Source: a bacterium BRH_c32
GTDB taxonomy: Bacteria; Bacteroidota; Ignavibacteria; Ignavibacteriales; Melioribacteraceae
Direction: 5' to 3'
DNA: 64,000 nt
Assembly (NCBI GenBank): GCA_001516025.1
Contig: LOEU01000015.1
Coordinates: forward strand, 1 to 64,000
The notes beneath the pieces were generated by a model, which was not told the DNA's origin, searched no databases, and saw only the letters and a program-made list of their open reading frames with translations. Positions 62,041 to 64,000 of the stretch are shown piece by piece (the first letter of the stretch is position 1; the number at the start of each line of letters is the position of its first letter). The position numbers and the translations under genes are program-made.

Positions 62041-64000
62041 TTATAAAAATAAACTACCGACTTGATAAACAGTAAATGCAATTAACCAAGCTAAAGCAGT
62101 AGTATAAAACATTGTAAAGATAGCCCAATTTCCATTGGCTTCTTTTTTAATTGCTGCGATTACAGCAACACATGGGAAATAGATAAGAATAAAGAGCATC
62201 ATTCCATAAGCTACTAAAGGATTAAAAACTTTTTCACCAATCCTCGGACCACTTGTAAAAACCTGCTCTTGTAACTTATTTTTAAGATTAACGGTATTTT
62301 CATCTGCCGATAATTCTGCTTGATAAAGAACTCCCATCGAGCTAATTACAATCTCCTTTGCTGCTAAGCCGGTAATAATACTTACACCAATTTTCCAATC
62401 AAAACCTAGCGGAGCAATTGCAGGCACTATGAAATGCCCTATTTGACCAATATACGAATTTTCTAATCGCTCGGCTTCCTTATCAATTTCTAATTGTGAT
62501 AAGTGAGTTTCTTTCACGTCATCTGTTAGATTACTATTAAGATTAATCGATGCAGCTTCTTTATCATAATCTTTTGAATATTCTATATCTCTCGGGAAAT
62601 AACCTAATGCCCATATAATTATCGATGCTGCTAAAATAACCGTACCCATCTTAGTTAAATATTGAAGACTTTTATCCCACATATGTACAAGCGTATTCTT
62701 TAGCGTAGGTATTCTATATGGAGGCAGCTCCATTACAAAAGGGACATCCTCTTTTGCAAAAAAGATCTTTTTGAAAACAAGAGCAACGATTACAGCCAAT
62801 AATATTCCTATCATATAGATTGAGAGAAGAACCAATCCTTGATTAGTTGGGAAAAATGCTGAAATCAAAAGTACATAAACAGGTAAACGTGCACTGCATG
62901 ACATCAAAGGAACGATAAGCATTGTAAGAATTCTATCCTTACGAATCTCTAATGTTCTTGTAGCCATTATAGCCGGTACGTTACATCCAAAACCCATGAT
63001 TAATGGAATAAATGATTTGCCATGAAGACCCATTTTGTGCATTAATTTATCCATTATAAAAGCCGCGCGAGCCATATAACCGGTATCTTCCATCAATGAA
63101 ATAAAGAAAAAGAGAATTAATATATTTGGAAGAAAAACTATAACTCCGCCAACTCCACCTATTATACCATCAACGATTAGATCGTGCAATGAACCTGCGG
63201 GAAGAATATCCCCGATAAGTCCGCTCAAATGTCCAATACCCGAATCAATCCAATCCATCGGATAACTTCCGACAGAGAATGTAAGCTGAAACATCAACCA
63301 TAAAAATAAGATGAAGATAGGGAAACCTAAATATTTATGAGTCATTATCACATCAATAGCTTGACTCGTTTGAATCTTATTGAGTTCCTTATGTTTATAA
63401 GTCTCTCTTAATACACCGTGAATAAATCCATATTTAGCATCAGCAATTATGGTATCGGATTTTTCCTTATATTCTTTTTCTAACGAGTTAATTTCGTTTT
63501 CTGCCACTAACAAAATATCGGCGGTATCCGGGAATGAAGCCACTTGATCAATAAATGCACTATCAGCTTCCAAAAGTTTTATCGCTGTATAGCGGGGATA
63601 AAATGAATCGGAAAGTTTTTTGTTTTTCTTAATCTCATTTTTTAATCTGCTAATCGATTCTTCGATATTAGTACCATAATTAATATGAGCATGGCGAGCT
63701 ATCGGATTACGGGATTCATAGACATCAATAATTGTATTAAATAATTCTTTTATCCCCATTCCTTTTGATGCGACAGTAGCGACGATCGGGATACCAATTA
63801 TTTTTGCTAATTCTTTATAATTAAAACTATCCCCTTTCCTTTCCAAATCATCATACATATTAAGTGCAACGACGCATCTAATATTCATATCCATTAATTG
63901 AGAAGTTAGGAAAAGATTTCTTTCGATATTTGATGAATCTATTACATTGACTACGATATCAGGTTTATTTTCAGAAATGTGTTTTCTTACATAAAGTTCT
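62041..64000 (-). CDS. feoB: Ferrous iron transporter FeoB (5' end off the window)
   Basis: About 653 C-terminal codons of FeoB are present; the frame stays open to base 64000, so the N-terminal part with the G1-G3 motifs is outside. Seen here are the end of the G domain (PDIVVNVIDSSN, ALNMYDD as the NxxD G4 motif and VATVASKG for G5), the helical spacer, and the membrane domain with both gate motifs (GFGCNVPAIMATRTLE and PLMSCSARLPVYVLL). It imports Fe(II) across the inner membrane. The Cys-rich small gene follows after ten bases. A start at the internal ATG 63894 would cut the G domain and should not be used. Confidence 0.96.
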   Translation of the reverse strand, partial: ELYVRKHISENKPDIVVNVIDSSNIERNLFLTSQLMDMNIRCVVALNMYDDLERKGDSFNYKELAKIIGIPIVATVASKGMGIKELFNTIIDVYESRNPIARHAHINYGTNIEESISRLKNEIKKNKKLSDSFYPRYTAIKLLEADSAFIDQVASFPDTADILLVAENEINSLEKEYKEKSDTIIADAKYGFIHGVLRETYKHKELNKIQTSQAIDVIMTHKYLGFPIFILFLWLMFQLTFSVGSYPMDWIDSGIGHLSGLIGDILPAGSLHDLIVDGIIGGVGGVIVFLPNILILFFFISLMEDTGYMARAAFIMDKLMHKMGLHGKSFIPLIMGFGCNVPAIMATRTLEIRKDRILTMLIVPLMSCSARLPVYVLLISAFFPTNQGLVLLSIYMIGILLAVIVALVFKKIFFAKEDVPFVMELPPYRIPTLKNTLVHMWDKSLQYLTKMGTVILAASIIIWALGYFPRDIEYSKDYDKEAASINLNSNLTDDVKETHLSQLEIDKEAERLENSYIGQIGHFIVPAIAPLGFDWKIGVSIITGLAAKEIVISSMGVLYQAELSADENTVNLKNKLQEQVFTSGPRIGEKVFNPLVAYGMMLFILIYFPCVAVIAAIKKEANGNWAIFTMFYTTALAWLIAFTVYQVGSLFL

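Noticed and set aside
62031..62081. Longer start for the FeoB-associated small protein
   Set aside because: The extra 17 codons overlap feoB, have no ribosome site and would put charged residues before the membrane helix. The ATG at 62030 has AAGGA at the right distance.

Overview
The window is AT-rich bacterial DNA from a Gram-negative member of the Bacteroidota/Ignavibacteriota branch. The signs are a SusC/SusD pair, a type IX secretion sorting domain (FALEQNYPNPFNPNT type) on a CotH-like protein, GH92 and DUF5060 glycan enzymes, a PafA-like phosphatase, and a PPi-type PEP carboxykinase-like protein. An Ignavibacteria relative fits best; this is inference from protein style only. I found no rRNA, tRNA, insertion sequence, CRISPR array or replication origin. 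No gene-free stretch exceeds 300 bases; the one long region without an intact gene (57.45-60.09 kb) is a decayed gene copy.

Layout. 0-6.0 kb (minus strand): a sugar-use operon (EamA transporter, GH92 alpha-mannosidase, LacI regulator, zinc dehydrogenase, exported protein cut by the left edge), with a promoter and two LacI operators before lacI. 6.1-10.7 kb (plus): a lipoprotein with a metallopeptidase motif and a secreted CotH-like protein. 10.8-17.7 kb: a LytS/LytTR two-component pair facing a small membrane protein and a SusC/SusD pair. 17.6-25.6 kb (minus): DUF5060 glycoside hydrolase, UbiA-type prenyltransferase, galK, galT, a membrane histidine kinase without a normal start codon, and an rRNA methyltransferase.

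25.7-38.9 kb is the most striking region. A minus-strand run encodes two Tat-exported Gfo/Idh/MocA dehydrogenases, a seven-haem cytochrome c with a C-terminal membrane anchor, a multi-pass membrane protein that looks like a b-type cytochrome, a discoidin-like exported protein, a membrane glycosyltransferase and ApbE. Facing it is a plus-strand operon of an MFS transporter, a cytosolic Gfo/Idh/MocA enzyme and an exported TIM-barrel/DUF1080 fusion. The gap between the two arms holds a perfect 16-bp palindrome. The whole resembles a 3-keto-glycoside breakdown pathway with its own respiratory electron outlet.

38.9-42 kb: nitric oxide defence (quinol NO reductase and RIC iron-sulfur repair protein). 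42.2-45.7 kb: the large PPi-PEPCK-like protein. 45.7-53.1 kb: a MacAB-like ABC exporter operon divergent from a sigma-54 response regulator and its kinase, with a sigma-54-like promoter and two tandem inverted repeats between them. 53-60.1 kb: L-serine dehydratase after a propeller sensor kinase, preceded by a degenerate tandem copy of that kinase. 60.2-64 kb: PafA-like phosphatase, FeoB-associated small protein and FeoB, whose 5' end is beyond the right edge.

Several genes lack an ATG (GTG or TTG starts are common). Two, possibly three, have a good Shine-Dalgarno sequence placed before an ATA, ATC or ATT codon.
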